Shown piece after piece: positions 1 to 7,452 of a stretch of DNA of 64,000 nucleotides; position 1 is the first letter of the stretch, and each line of letters begins with the position of its first letter. Source of the DNA: Sphingomonas sp. (GTDB taxonomy: Bacteria; Pseudomonadota; Alphaproteobacteria; Sphingomonadales; Sphingomonadaceae); NCBI RefSeq assembly GCF_030145815.1, contig NZ_JAIXHL010000010.1, forward strand, positions 105,830 through 169,829, given 5' to 3'. Under the pieces are notes generated by a model, which saw only the letters and a program-made list of their open reading frames with translations, was not told the origin of the DNA and did not search any database. The position numbers and the translations under genes were made by a program.

Positions 1-813
1 TTCGCCGTCGAGCACGCCCGGCGTTGCAAAGGCGCTTGCCACGTCCGGGAAGCTGGCGGTGATGTCGTCGCCCGCACGGCTGTAGAGCCGGGTCTCCCCC
101 GCGACATGGACGATCTGGACGCGAATGCCGTCCCATTTCCACTCGGCGGCATAGTCGTTGAGGTCGACCTGCGTCTCCTCCAGCGGGTGGGCGAGCATGA
201 ACGGGCGGAACACCGGCACATCGGTCGTGGTCGGCTGCGGCCCGCGCCCTTCGCCCCAATCGAACAAAGGCGCATAGGGCGGGGTCAGGCCGTGCCACAC
301 CTCCTCCACCGCATCGACATCGACCCCGAACGCCTCGGCGAACGCGGTCTTGGCGAGCCGGGCGGATACGCCGACGCGCAGGCCGCCGGTGGCGAGCTTG
401 AGCAGCGCATAACGCTCGTCCGCCGCCAGCCGATCGAGCATCGCGCCAAGCGCGGCGGGTGCGTCGGAGCGCGACAGGCTGGCGAGCCGATCGACCACCG
501 CGCCTAATGTCAGCGGTTCGGACTCGGGCGGGGGCGTCATCGGCTCCGGCCAGATCAGCGCCACGGTTTCTGCCGTATCGCCCACGAAATCGCGGCTCAG
601 CTGAAACAGCACCGGGTCGACCCGCTCACTCACCAAGGCGCGGATCACGGCCGGCTTCACCGCCGGCAAGTCGAGCGTCCCAGTCAGCGCCGCCAGCCCC
701 CAGCCGCGATCCGGGTCGGGCGTTTCGCGCAACCATGTGCCTATCAGCCGCAGCTTCGCATTGCGCGATCGCGTGTAGATCAACCGGTCGAGCAGGTCGG
801 CAAAGGCGCGCAT
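1..813 (-). CDS. ATP-dependent DNA ligase (N-terminal half, partial)
   Basis: The gene starts at 813 (ATG) and runs off the left edge, so only its first 271 codons are present. Residues 1-200 resemble the helical DNA-binding domain of bacterial ATP-dependent ligases. The adenylation motif KxDG follows at K226-W-D228-G229, in the context AEWKWDGIR, with R230 after it. The length and the lack of a polymerase or phosphoesterase domain ahead of it fit the stand-alone ligase of the ligase-associated repair set rather than LigD. Three partner proteins of that set (PdeM, DEXH helicase, MBL exonuclease) lie 18-23 kb away in this window. The nick-sealing function is inferred from the family; the catalytic lysine is visible. 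Confidence 0.9.
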   Translation of the reverse strand, partial: MRAFADLLDRLIYTRSRNAKLRLIGTWLRETPDPDRGWGLAALTGTLDLPAVKPAVIRALVSERVDPVLFQLSRDFVGDTAETVALIWPEPMTPPPESEPLTLGAVVDRLASLSRSDAPAALGAMLDRLAADERYALLKLATGGLRVGVSARLAKTAFAEAFGVDVDAVEEVWHGLTPPYAPLFDWGEGRGPQPTTTDVPVFRPFMLAHPLEETQVDLNDYAAEWKWDGIRVQIVHVAGETRLYSRAGDDITASFPDVASAFATPGVLDGE

Positions 814-953
814 GGGGCCTCAACATGGCGCGATGCGACGGGTTCCGCCAGATGCGCGCCAATCCCCCTCGCGGAGCACCGGACTTCACGCTAGCGTCAA
901 GCCACCGGAAAGGTCGGCGCGCGATTCGCGTGCGCCGTGGGAGGGATTACCAG

Positions 954-1271
954 ATGAAGACCCTGTTGCTTGCCGTCGCCCTGTCGGCCCTGCCGCTCGC
1001 CCCCGCGTCGTTCGCGCAGGACGCAGCCCCCGCACCGGCCGCACCGGCCGCCGCTGCCGCCAAGTATAACCTCGACACGCCGATCCAGGACATCGTCGCA
1101 AATCCGGCCGCGAAGGCTGCGCTGGACGGCGTGCTGCCCGAAGTGTCGACGCATGAGAGCTATGAGATGTTCAAGACCATGAGCCTCAACCAGCTCAAAA
1201 CCTATGCCGCCGACAAGCTGACGCCCGAAGTGCTGGCCAAGACCGAAGCCGCGCTTGCTGCGGTGAAGTAA
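954..1271 (+). CDS. small exported protein of unknown function
   Basis: This encodes a 105-residue protein. The start at 954 follows a GGAGGGATT ribosome binding site, and the product opens with a clear signal peptide (MKTLLLAVALSALPLAP, cleavage probably after SFAQ). An Ala/Pro-rich linker follows (residues about 22-36). The remaining 65 residues look helical, with the phrase TPIQDIVANPAAKAALD, and contain no cysteine. Longer upstream readings of this frame only cross the divergent ligase gene and are not believable. I do not recognise the family. Location is probably periplasmic. Confidence 0.75.
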   Translation: MKTLLLAVALSALPLAPASFAQDAAPAPAAPAAAAAKYNLDTPIQDIVANPAAKAALDGVLPEVSTHESYEMFKTMSLNQLKTYAADKLTPEVLAKTEAALAAVK

Positions 1272-1303
1272 TGGCTTGGCCCCGGATGCTACGGCGTCCG
1301 GGG

Positions 1304-2524
1304 CTAATCCTCGCGCGTGATATTGAGCGACCGCGTCACGCGATAGTCGAGCACGCCGACCACGAAATACACCGCAGCTTGCATCAGTCGCGTCCAGAAC
1401 CCGCTGCGCGCACGGTGCAGTTCCCGCGTCACCTCCAACGACCGCGCCACCTCCGCATCGACATAGGCGCGGACATGCGCTGCGAACGCAGCATCGTCGA
1501 TGCGCAGCATCACTTCCAGGTTCAGGAACAGGCTGCGCATGTCGAAATTGGCCGATCCGATCTGCACCTTGTCGTCGATCACGAACAATTTGGTGTGCAG
1601 CTTGGTCGGCAGATATTCGAACACCCGCACCCCGCGCCGCAGCAGCCCGCGATAGGTGAAGCGTGCGGCGTGCAGCGTCAGGTGATTGTCGGTGATCGAC
1701 GGCACCACCACCCGCACCTGTCCGCCCCGCCGCGCCGCGCGGCCGAGGCGCAGCAGCATCGCCGGGCTCGGGAAGAAATAGGCGGCGAGAATGTCGATCG
1801 CGCGCGCATTCTTCATGTCCCGCCGCACCGCACGCGCCCATGGGCTCAGCCGCCGCGTCGGCCCGCCGAGCAACCAGCGGAGTTGCCCGTCCGGCTCGCT
1901 CCATTGCGACAGCGCCTTGCGCAGGGCGCGCAACGGCGCGCGCGGGTGCAGCGTCCAGTGCCATAATGCATCGAAATAGCCGGTCATCCGCGCCGCTGTC
2001 GGCCCGGCGACCAGCAGCCCCAGATCGCGCCAGCCATCGCTGCCCGGCGCGCCGAAATAATTGTCCTGGATGTTGAACCCGCCGATGATGATCCGCGCAT
2101 CATCGCTTTCGCCATCGGCCAGCGCGATCTTTTGGTGGTTGCGGAGCAGATAGCGCCGCCCCCAGCGCGGCACGAAAAAGCACACGCGCCCGCCCGCCGC
2201 GCGCAGCGGTGCAAAGAAATCGCGATCATAGGCCGGGTCGCTGCCGAGGCCATCGACGATCAGCGTGACCGCGACTCCGCGCTCGACCGCCGCGATCATC
2301 GCGTCGCGCACCCGCACCCCCACCGCATCGTCGGAGTAGATGTAGTAGAGCAGCCGCAGCGAGCGGCGCGCGCCCGCGATCAGCTCCAGCAACGCATCGA
2401 GCCGGCGCGGCCCGGTATCGAGCAGCTGCAGCCGGCTGCCCGCAATCGCGAATACCGGCTGGGGCGGCGGCTCGGGCGGCAGGCCTGCGGCAAATCCGGG
2501 CGATGCGTCGGTGGCCAGCTCCAT
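1304..2524 (-). CDS. phospholipase D family protein (cardiolipin synthase-like)
   Basis: This is a 406-residue protein with two HKD motifs: H130-x-K132 in LRNHQKIALAD and H310-x-K312 in KLHTKLFVIDD, each followed by the usual Asp and a GxxN segment (GGFNIQD, GSANFDMR). Two HKD motifs in one chain form the PLD active site, as in cardiolipin synthases that join phosphatidyl groups. Unlike ClsA it has no paired N-terminal membrane segments; a hydrophobic stretch near residues 383-393 could attach it to the membrane. I took the ATG at 2524 because upstream codons are compositionally poor and run into the rpoZ promoter region. Phosphatidyltransfer is likely; the precise substrate is not shown. Confidence 0.85.
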   Translation of the reverse strand: MELATDASPGFAAGLPPEPPPQPVFAIAGSRLQLLDTGPRRLDALLELIAGARRSLRLLYYIYSDDAVGVRVRDAMIAAVERGVAVTLIVDGLGSDPAYDRDFFAPLRAAGGRVCFFVPRWGRRYLLRNHQKIALADGESDDARIIIGGFNIQDNYFGAPGSDGWRDLGLLVAGPTAARMTGYFDALWHWTLHPRAPLRALRKALSQWSEPDGQLRWLLGGPTRRLSPWARAVRRDMKNARAIDILAAYFFPSPAMLLRLGRAARRGGQVRVVVPSITDNHLTLHAARFTYRGLLRRGVRVFEYLPTKLHTKLFVIDDKVQIGSANFDMRSLFLNLEVMLRIDDAAFAAHVRAYVDAEVARSLEVTRELHRARSGFWTRLMQAAVYFVVGVLDYRVTRSLNITRED

Positions 2525-2587
2525 GGCGCACGGGATTGCATGCCTGCCCGGATCGCGCCAGCCCCGGCGCAGCGCTGGGCGATTTCC

Positions 2588-2616
2588 TTGACTCGCGCCG
2601 CCGTACCGCCTAGATG
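2588..2616 (+). promoter_or_regulatory. putative rpoZ promoter
   Basis: TTGACT at 2588-2593 and TAGATG at 2611-2616 are separated by exactly 17 bp, a good sigma-70-type arrangement 39 bp ahead of the rpoZ start. This is pattern-based only. Confidence 0.45.
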
Positions 2617-2654
2617 GCCGCCTTTCCTGTATCTCTGCCCAAAGGAAGCGTTCC

Positions 2655-2999
2655 ATGGCGCGCGTCACTGTCGAGGATTGCGTCGACAAGGTTTCGAACC
2701 GTTTCGATCTCGTGCTGCTGGCGGCTCAGCGCGCGCGTCAGATTTCCGGCGGCGCGGAGCTGACCATCGATCGCGACCGCGACAAGAACCCGGTCGTCGC
2801 GCTGCGCGAGATCGCGGAAGAGACCGTGCGTCCCGACCATCTCGAGGAAGCGTTGGTCGGCAGCCTGCAGCGCGTGCAGATCGACGATGAAGAAGCGCCC
2901 GATGACGTCGGCAGCCTGGCCGCATCGGCCGAGGCGCTGCGCCTCACCGCCGCTGCCCCGCCGCGCAACCAGAATCTGGGCGCCGATTACGACGGCTAA
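2655..2999 (+). CDS. rpoZ: DNA-directed RNA polymerase omega subunit
   Basis: This 114-residue protein begins MARVTVEDC and contains the omega signature [16 protein letters not shown] and the segment [15 protein letters not shown]. Omega assists assembly of RNA polymerase and in many proteobacteria forms part of a ppGpp-binding site. An AAGGA ribosome binding site lies just ahead of the ATG. The C-terminal tail (about 30 residues, Ala/Pro-rich) is typical of alphaproteobacterial omegas. It appears to be a single-gene unit with its own promoter and a strong terminator, which is unlike enterobacteria, where rpoZ is followed by spoT. Confidence 0.95.
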   Translation: MARVTVEDCVDKVSNRFDLVLLAAQRARQISGGAELTIDRDRDKNPVVALREIAEETVRPDHLEEALVGSLQRVQIDDEEAPDDVGSLAASAEALRLTAAAPPRNQNLGADYDG

Positions 3000-3024
3000 G
3001 CCGCGCGTCATCGCTGCCAGTCGA

Positions 3025-3056
3025 AAGGCCGCTGCCCCACCGGGCGGCGGCCTTTT
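3025..3056 (+). terminator. rho-independent terminator after rpoZ
   Basis: A 10-bp GC-rich stem (3027-3036 pairing with 3043-3052, one G-T wobble) follows AAA and is followed by TTTT. Confidence 0.8.
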
Positions 3057-3124
3057 CGCATTGCGTGGCAGGGCTTTGCTCCACTCTGGTGCAAGCTCCT
3101 GATTTTACGCTTGCCCCCTCTCGA

Positions 3125-3162
3125 TCCGAATCGGACAGTATCGTGTCCGAATCGGGGGAGTC
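3125..3162 (+). promoter_or_regulatory. near-palindrome with three GANTC sites upstream of the glycosyltransferase gene
   Basis: TCCGAATCGGACA (3125-3137) and TGTCCGAATCGG (3144-3155) form a near-perfect inverted repeat that is also a direct repeat of TCCGAATCGG. It contains GAATC at 3128-3132 and 3149-3153; a further GAGTC lies at 3158-3162, four bases before the ATG. GANTC is the CcrM methylation site, and ccrM is in this window. It looks like an operator whose binding could depend on methylation; that role is inference. Confidence 0.45.
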
Positions 3163-3165
3163 GGC

Positions 3166-4542
3166 ATGGGGGTGGAGCAGACGACCCTGTTGGTCATCGA
3201 CAGCATCGCGCGCGAAGCGATGCTGTTCGCCGCGATCGGATTCCTGATCGGCGGGATCGACGATCTGCTGATCGACTTTGCCTATGGCATCGCGCGCATT
3301 CGGGCCCGGTTGCGGCACGAGCTGCCCCGCAGCCTTGCCGCCGCACCGCTGCCGATGGCGGTGTTCATTCCCGCGTGGGACGAGGCGGCGGTAATCGGCG
3401 CGATGCTGCGCGCGACGCTCGCCCGCTATGGCGCGGGGGACTATCGCATCTATGTCGGCACCTATCCCAATGATCCCCCGACGATCGCGGCGGTGGCAGA
3501 GGTCGCCGCAACCGACCCGCGGGTGCGGCTCGTGATCGGGCCGACGCCGGGGCCGACGACCAAGGCCGATTGCCTCAACGCGCAGTGGCGCGCGCTGTTG
3601 CGCGACGAAGCGGCAGGTGAGCCGTGCGCGGCGATCGTGCTGCACGATGCCGAGGATCTGGTCCATCCGGATGAACTGCGCGTATTCGCCGCCTGGCTGA
3701 CCGATCATGACGCGGTGCAGCTGCCGGTCCAGCCGCTCGCCGATGCGCGCTCGCCGCTGGTCGCCGGGCATTATCTCGACGAATTCGCCGAGAGCCACGG
3801 GAAAAATCTAATCGTGCGCGCGGCGCTCGGCGCGGCGATCCCCTTTGCCGGGGTCGGCTGCGCGATCGGGCGGGAAATGCTCGGCCGGATCGCCGACAGC
3901 CGTGACGGGCAACCGTTCGACGCGGCCAGTCTGACCGAGGATTATGAGCTGGGCCTCACCGTCGCCGCGCTGGGCGGACGGACGCGGTTCGTGCGCGCGC
4001 GCGCCGCGAGCGGAGAGCTGATCGCGGTGCGTGCCTATTTCCCGGCCAGCCTCAACGCGGCGGTGCGGCAAAAGGCGCGCTGGCTGACCGGCATCGCGCT
4101 GGCCGGATGGGATCGCGTCGGGTGGCAGCGCGGCGGGTCATTCGGCGAGCATTGGATGCGGATGCGTGACCGGCGCGCGACGCTGGCGATTCCGGTGCTG
4201 GCCATCGCCTATATTGCATTGGTCGCATGGGGCCTGTCGCTCGTCGGGCATTGGCTGGCGGGGACGCAGAGCCCCACGCCGGATGTGCCGGTCGGCTGGC
4301 TGCTTGCGGTCAATGCCGGTCTGCTCGGCTGGCGCGTGGCGATGCGGATCGCATTCACCGGGGCCACGCATGGCTGGGTTCAGGCGTTGCTGGCAGTTCC
4401 CCGGGTGCTGGTCGCCAGTCTGATCGCGCTGCTCGCCGCGCGCCGGGCGATCGCGATATATTGGCCAACGTTGCGTGGCGACCCGGCGCGCTGGGACAAG
4501 ACCGCGCACCACTTCCCCGACACGCAGGAGCGCGTGGCGTGA
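3166..4542 (+). CDS. NfrB-like membrane glycosyltransferase (GT2)
   Basis: This is a 458-residue protein. It has an N-terminal membrane segment (about residues 18-38), a GT2 catalytic domain with VFIPAWDE near residue 66, the metal-binding DAED (residues 164-167, after IVLH), a later TEDYELG and the RQKARWLTG form of the Q/RxxRW motif, then three or so C-terminal membrane helices (about 340-440). The order matches the glycosyltransferase part of NfrB, the phage N4 adsorption protein, which in E. coli is a cyclic-di-GMP-dependent exopolysaccharide synthase. The C-terminal MshEN cyclic-di-GMP domain of NfrB is absent. The stop overlaps the start of the next gene by 4 nt (GTGA), so the two are probably coupled. 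The polymer made is unknown. Confidence 0.8.
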   Translation: MGVEQTTLLVIDSIAREAMLFAAIGFLIGGIDDLLIDFAYGIARIRARLRHELPRSLAAAPLPMAVFIPAWDEAAVIGAMLRATLARYGAGDYRIYVGTYPNDPPTIAAVAEVAATDPRVRLVIGPTPGPTTKADCLNAQWRALLRDEAAGEPCAAIVLHDAEDLVHPDELRVFAAWLTDHDAVQLPVQPLADARSPLVAGHYLDEFAESHGKNLIVRAALGAAIPFAGVGCAIGREMLGRIADSRDGQPFDAASLTEDYELGLTVAALGGRTRFVRARAASGELIAVRAYFPASLNAAVRQKARWLTGIALAGWDRVGWQRGGSFGEHWMRMRDRRATLAIPVLAIAYIALVAWGLSLVGHWLAGTQSPTPDVPVGWLLAVNAGLLGWRVAMRIAFTGATHGWVQALLAVPRVLVASLIALLAARRAIAIYWPTLRGDPARWDKTAHHFPDTQERVA

Positions 4543-5555
4543 CCGCTCAAGCCGCGCCCGGCCGCGGCCGTCCCTTGCGCTTCGTCGCCATGGTGGCGGT
4601 CGGCTGGGCGGCGATGCGCGTGGTATTGCTCTGGCCCGAAGGCGCCAGCCTGCCCGAGGCGATCGAGGCGGCGATGCCGCTCCGTCCCGCTGCCGCAGCA
4701 CCGGCGATCCGTGCGGTGGAGCCTCCGCCCCCGATAGTCGCGCTCCGCCCCGCCATGGCGCGCACCGCAGTTGCGCACGCCGCCACCGGCACCACCGCCG
4801 CAATCTCGCCGCCACAGGCCAGTTTCGCGATGCTGAACTTGGTCTCCTTCGGCACCGAGCGGGCGGCGGCTGACAGCGTCGCGCCGCTGCCGCGCATTCC
4901 CGCCCCGCCCGCGATGCTCGCCCCCCGCGCGACGCCCGACCGCTGGCAGGCAAGCGCATGGCTGGTCACCCGGCGCGGCGCGGGCGTGGGCGGAGCGATG
5001 CTGGGCGGTGACCAGGCCGGGCTGCGCATCGCGCGCACGCTCGACCGGCGCGGGCGGCTGGCGCTCTATGCACGCGCAACCACCCCGCTCGCCGGCAACG
5101 GGCGCGAGCTGGCGCTGGGCGTGGAGTGGCGACCATGGCGCGCACCGATGCGCTTCCTCGCCGAACAGCGGCTGGCGCTCGACGGAGGCAAATCGGGGCC
5201 CGCCGTCGCGGTGGTCGGCGGCGTCAGCGGCATCGACCTGCCCTTCGTCTTCCAGCTCGAAGCCTATGGTCAGGCCGGTGCGGTCAAGCGGACCCGCGTC
5301 GAACCCTTTGCCGACGGCGCGCTGCGGGTGACGCGCGACATTGCGGCGGTCGGCACGGCCCGGCTGGCGCTGGGGGCCGGTGCCTGGGGCGCGGCGCAGC
5401 GCGACGCGGCGCGTATGGATATCGGCCCGACCGCCGTCACCACGGTGCCGATCGCCGGACAGCCGCTGCGCATCGCACTCGACTGGCGCGCGCGGGTCGC
5501 CGGCGATGCGCGTCCCGGATCGGGGCCAGCGCTCACCCTCGGCGCGGATTTCTAG
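4539..5555 (+). CDS. NfrA C-terminal-domain-like outer-membrane protein
   Basis: This encodes 338 residues from a GTG that overlaps the previous stop (GTGA). A membrane anchor lies at about residues 15-33 (VAMVAVGWAAMRVVLLW), followed by a Pro/Ala-rich linker of about 100 residues. The last 200 residues show alternating beta-strand character, with DRWQASAWLVTRRG, GGDQAGLRIAR, LALGVEWRPW and a terminal phenylalanine. This resembles the C-terminal domain of NfrA, the outer-membrane partner of NfrB. The TPR-rich N-terminal part of true NfrA is missing. Coupling to the NfrB-like gene supports a role in exporting or anchoring the same polymer. The assignment is by sequence feel and context, so moderate. 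Confidence 0.6.
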   Translation: MTAQAAPGRGRPLRFVAMVAVGWAAMRVVLLWPEGASLPEAIEAAMPLRPAAAAPAIRAVEPPPPIVALRPAMARTAVAHAATGTTAAISPPQASFAMLNLVSFGTERAAADSVAPLPRIPAPPAMLAPRATPDRWQASAWLVTRRGAGVGGAMLGGDQAGLRIARTLDRRGRLALYARATTPLAGNGRELALGVEWRPWRAPMRFLAEQRLALDGGKSGPAVAVVGGVSGIDLPFVFQLEAYGQAGAVKRTRVEPFADGALRVTRDIAAVGTARLALGAGAWGAAQRDAARMDIGPTAVTTVPIAGQPLRIALDWRARVAGDARPGSGPALTLGADF

Positions 5556-5624
5556 AGTTGGATTCAGCTCCGCTGATTGGCGGGCCGGCGCCGCAGCCAT
5601 TTCAGCCGTGCTGAAAACAATCTA
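5554..5624. repeat. degenerate inverted repeat, relative of the 61.3 kb element ends
   Basis: Arms beginning TAGAGTTGGATTCAGC and ending TGCTGAAAACAATCTA are imperfectly inverted. The right arm resembles the outer hairpin of the element at 61311-61436 (GCTGAAAACGACTCTA). The long GC-rich core of that family is reduced here. Confidence 0.5.
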
Positions 5625-5677
5625 TCGCCCGCGCGCCCTTCCGCAGTGCGGCGTGAAGGGCTAGGCAGGACATCCTC

Positions 5678-6592
5678 ATGGACCTGTATCTCCCCATCGC
5701 CAGTCTCTCGGTCAACGCGCTGGTCATCGTGTTGCTGGGGCTGGGCGTCGGGATGCTGTCGGGTATGTTCGGCGTGGGCGGGGGCTTCCTCACCACCCCG
5801 TTGCTGATCGTCTATGGCATCCCGCCCACCGTCGCGGCGGCGTCGGCGGCGAGCCAGGTGACCGGGGCGAGCGTGTCGGGCGTGTTCGCGCATTTCCGCC
5901 GCAACGGCGTCGATTTGCATATGGCATGGGTACTGATCGGCGGCGGCGTGCTCGGCTCCGGCGCGGGCGCATTGCTGTTCCGCCTGCTCCAGGCGAGCGG
6001 GCAGATCGATACGGTGATCGCCCTGCTCTATGTCGTGATGCTGGGGTCGATCGGCTGGCTGATGTTGTCCGAATCGCTCGGCGCGATCCGTTCGGCGCGG
6101 ACCGGAGCGACCGCGCGCGCGCGACGGCGGCGGCATCATCCGATGGTCGCGGCACTCCCGCTGCGCTGGCGTTTCTACCGCTCGGGCCTCTACATCTCGC
6201 CGCTCGCGCCACTCCTGCTCGGCTTTGCCACCGGTATTTTGACGATGCTGCTCGGCGTCGGCGGCGGGTTCATCCTGATCCCGGCGATGCTCTATCTGCT
6301 CGGCATGCCGGCGCAGGTCGTGGTCGGCACCTCGCTGTTCCAGATCCTGTTCGTCAGCGCCGCCGCGACCATGGTGCATTCGGTAACGACCAAGGCGGTC
6401 GATATCGTCCTCGCCGCGCTGTTGCTGCTCGGATCGGTCGTTGGGGCGCAGCTCGGCGCACGCTTTGCGGCGCGGACAAAGCCGGAATATCTGCGCCTTG
6501 CGCTGGCGATCATGGTTCTGCTCGTCGCGCTGCGCATGGTCGCCGGCCTCGCCTGGCAGCCGGACGAAATCTACTCGGTAGAGCTAGGATGA
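5678..6592 (+). CDS. TauE/SafE (TSUP) family exporter
   Basis: This is a 304-residue polytopic protein with two homologous halves, each carrying the TSUP signature GMLSGMFGVGGGFLTTPLL (about residues 25-43) and GILTMLLGVGGGFILIPAM (about 188-206). A basic cytoplasmic loop (residues about 142-158, ARARRRRHH) joins the halves. TSUP proteins move sulfite, sulfoacetate, thiosulfate or other small organosulfur anions across the inner membrane; substrate cannot be read from sequence. The stop overlaps the ATG of the following TIGR02186-type gene (ATGA), and the pair is found together in many alphaproteobacteria, so they probably act together. Confidence 0.9.
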   Translation: MDLYLPIASLSVNALVIVLLGLGVGMLSGMFGVGGGFLTTPLLIVYGIPPTVAAASAASQVTGASVSGVFAHFRRNGVDLHMAWVLIGGGVLGSGAGALLFRLLQASGQIDTVIALLYVVMLGSIGWLMLSESLGAIRSARTGATARARRRRHHPMVAALPLRWRFYRSGLYISPLAPLLLGFATGILTMLLGVGGGFILIPAMLYLLGMPAQVVVGTSLFQILFVSAAATMVHSVTTKAVDIVLAALLLLGSVVGAQLGARFAARTKPEYLRLALAIMVLLVALRMVAGLAWQPDEIYSVELG

Positions 6593-7356
6593 AGCTCCCG
6601 CCGCTCCTCCTCGCACTCACCGCGCCGCTGCTGCTGGGACAGGCCAAGCCGACGCTCGTCCCCGATGTGTCGCAGCGCGAGATCGAGATCATCTACTCCT
6701 TCACCGGTGCGGAACTGCTGTTGTTCGGCGCGATCGTTCAACCGGGCAACACGGCCCCGCGCCCCGGCGATCCGCCCACCGACATCGTGGTGGTGGTCAA
6801 GGGGCCGACCGAATCGGTGCTGGTGCGCGAGAAGCAGCGCGTGGCGGGCATCTGGGTCAATGCCGACCGCACCCGCTATCGCTCGGCCCCGTCCTTCTAC
6901 GCCATTGCCTCGTCGCGCCCGATCGACCGGATCGTCGATGCGCGCACCCGCGCCATCTACGAGCTCGGGCTCGATAGCCTCCAGCTCTCCCCGGCATCGG
7001 GCGCGGCGCCTGCGGTCCAGTCGCGCTTCGACGCGGGGCTGGTCGACCTCAAGCGCCGCGCGGGCCTTTATTACGAGGCCCCGGGCACCGTCGAAATCAC
7101 CGACAATGTCCTCTATCGCGGCCGCATCCAGATTCCGGCGCGCGTGCCGGTCGGGCGCTTTACCGCCGAAACCTTCCTGATCCGCGACGGTCGCGTGCTC
7201 GCCGCAGCGGTGCGCGAGATCGACATCCGCAAATCGGGGTTTGAGCGTTGGGTGGCGGGCGCGGCCGAACAGCACGCAATGCTCTACGGCATCGCCGCAG
7301 TGCTGCTGTCGATCGGCTTCGGCTGGGCTGCGGGCGCCATTTTCCGCCGATTCTGA
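6589..7356 (+). CDS. TIGR02186 family membrane-anchored protein
   Basis: This is a 255-residue protein with an N-terminal signal peptide (MKLPPLLLALTAPLLLGQA), an extracytoplasmic beta-rich domain containing VPDVSQREIEIIYSFTGAELLLFG and KGPTESVLVREKQRVAGIWVN, and one C-terminal membrane helix (about 230-250) followed by RRF. This arrangement matches TIGR02186, a family of unknown function encoded next to TSUP exporters. It overlaps the exporter gene by 4 nt. A role as a periplasmic accessory or substrate-handling subunit of the exporter is inference from pairing only. Confidence 0.85.
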   Translation: MKLPPLLLALTAPLLLGQAKPTLVPDVSQREIEIIYSFTGAELLLFGAIVQPGNTAPRPGDPPTDIVVVVKGPTESVLVREKQRVAGIWVNADRTRYRSAPSFYAIASSRPIDRIVDARTRAIYELGLDSLQLSPASGAAPAVQSRFDAGLVDLKRRAGLYYEAPGTVEITDNVLYRGRIQIPARVPVGRFTAETFLIRDGRVLAAAVREIDIRKSGFERWVAGAAEQHAMLYGIAAVLLSIGFGWAAGAIFRRF

Positions 7357-7452
7357 GCCGTTGGTGGGCCGCGCCGGCCTACTCCCCACGCGAACCACTT
7401 CTTTACTCCCGTCTCGTAGAACCACGGTGTTTTGCAGGGGGAGCAGTAGCGC

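Noticed and set aside
1..813. LigD of non-homologous end joining
   Set aside because: There is no polymerase or 3'-phosphoesterase domain ahead of the ligase and no Ku gene; the partners in the window are of the ligase-associated set.
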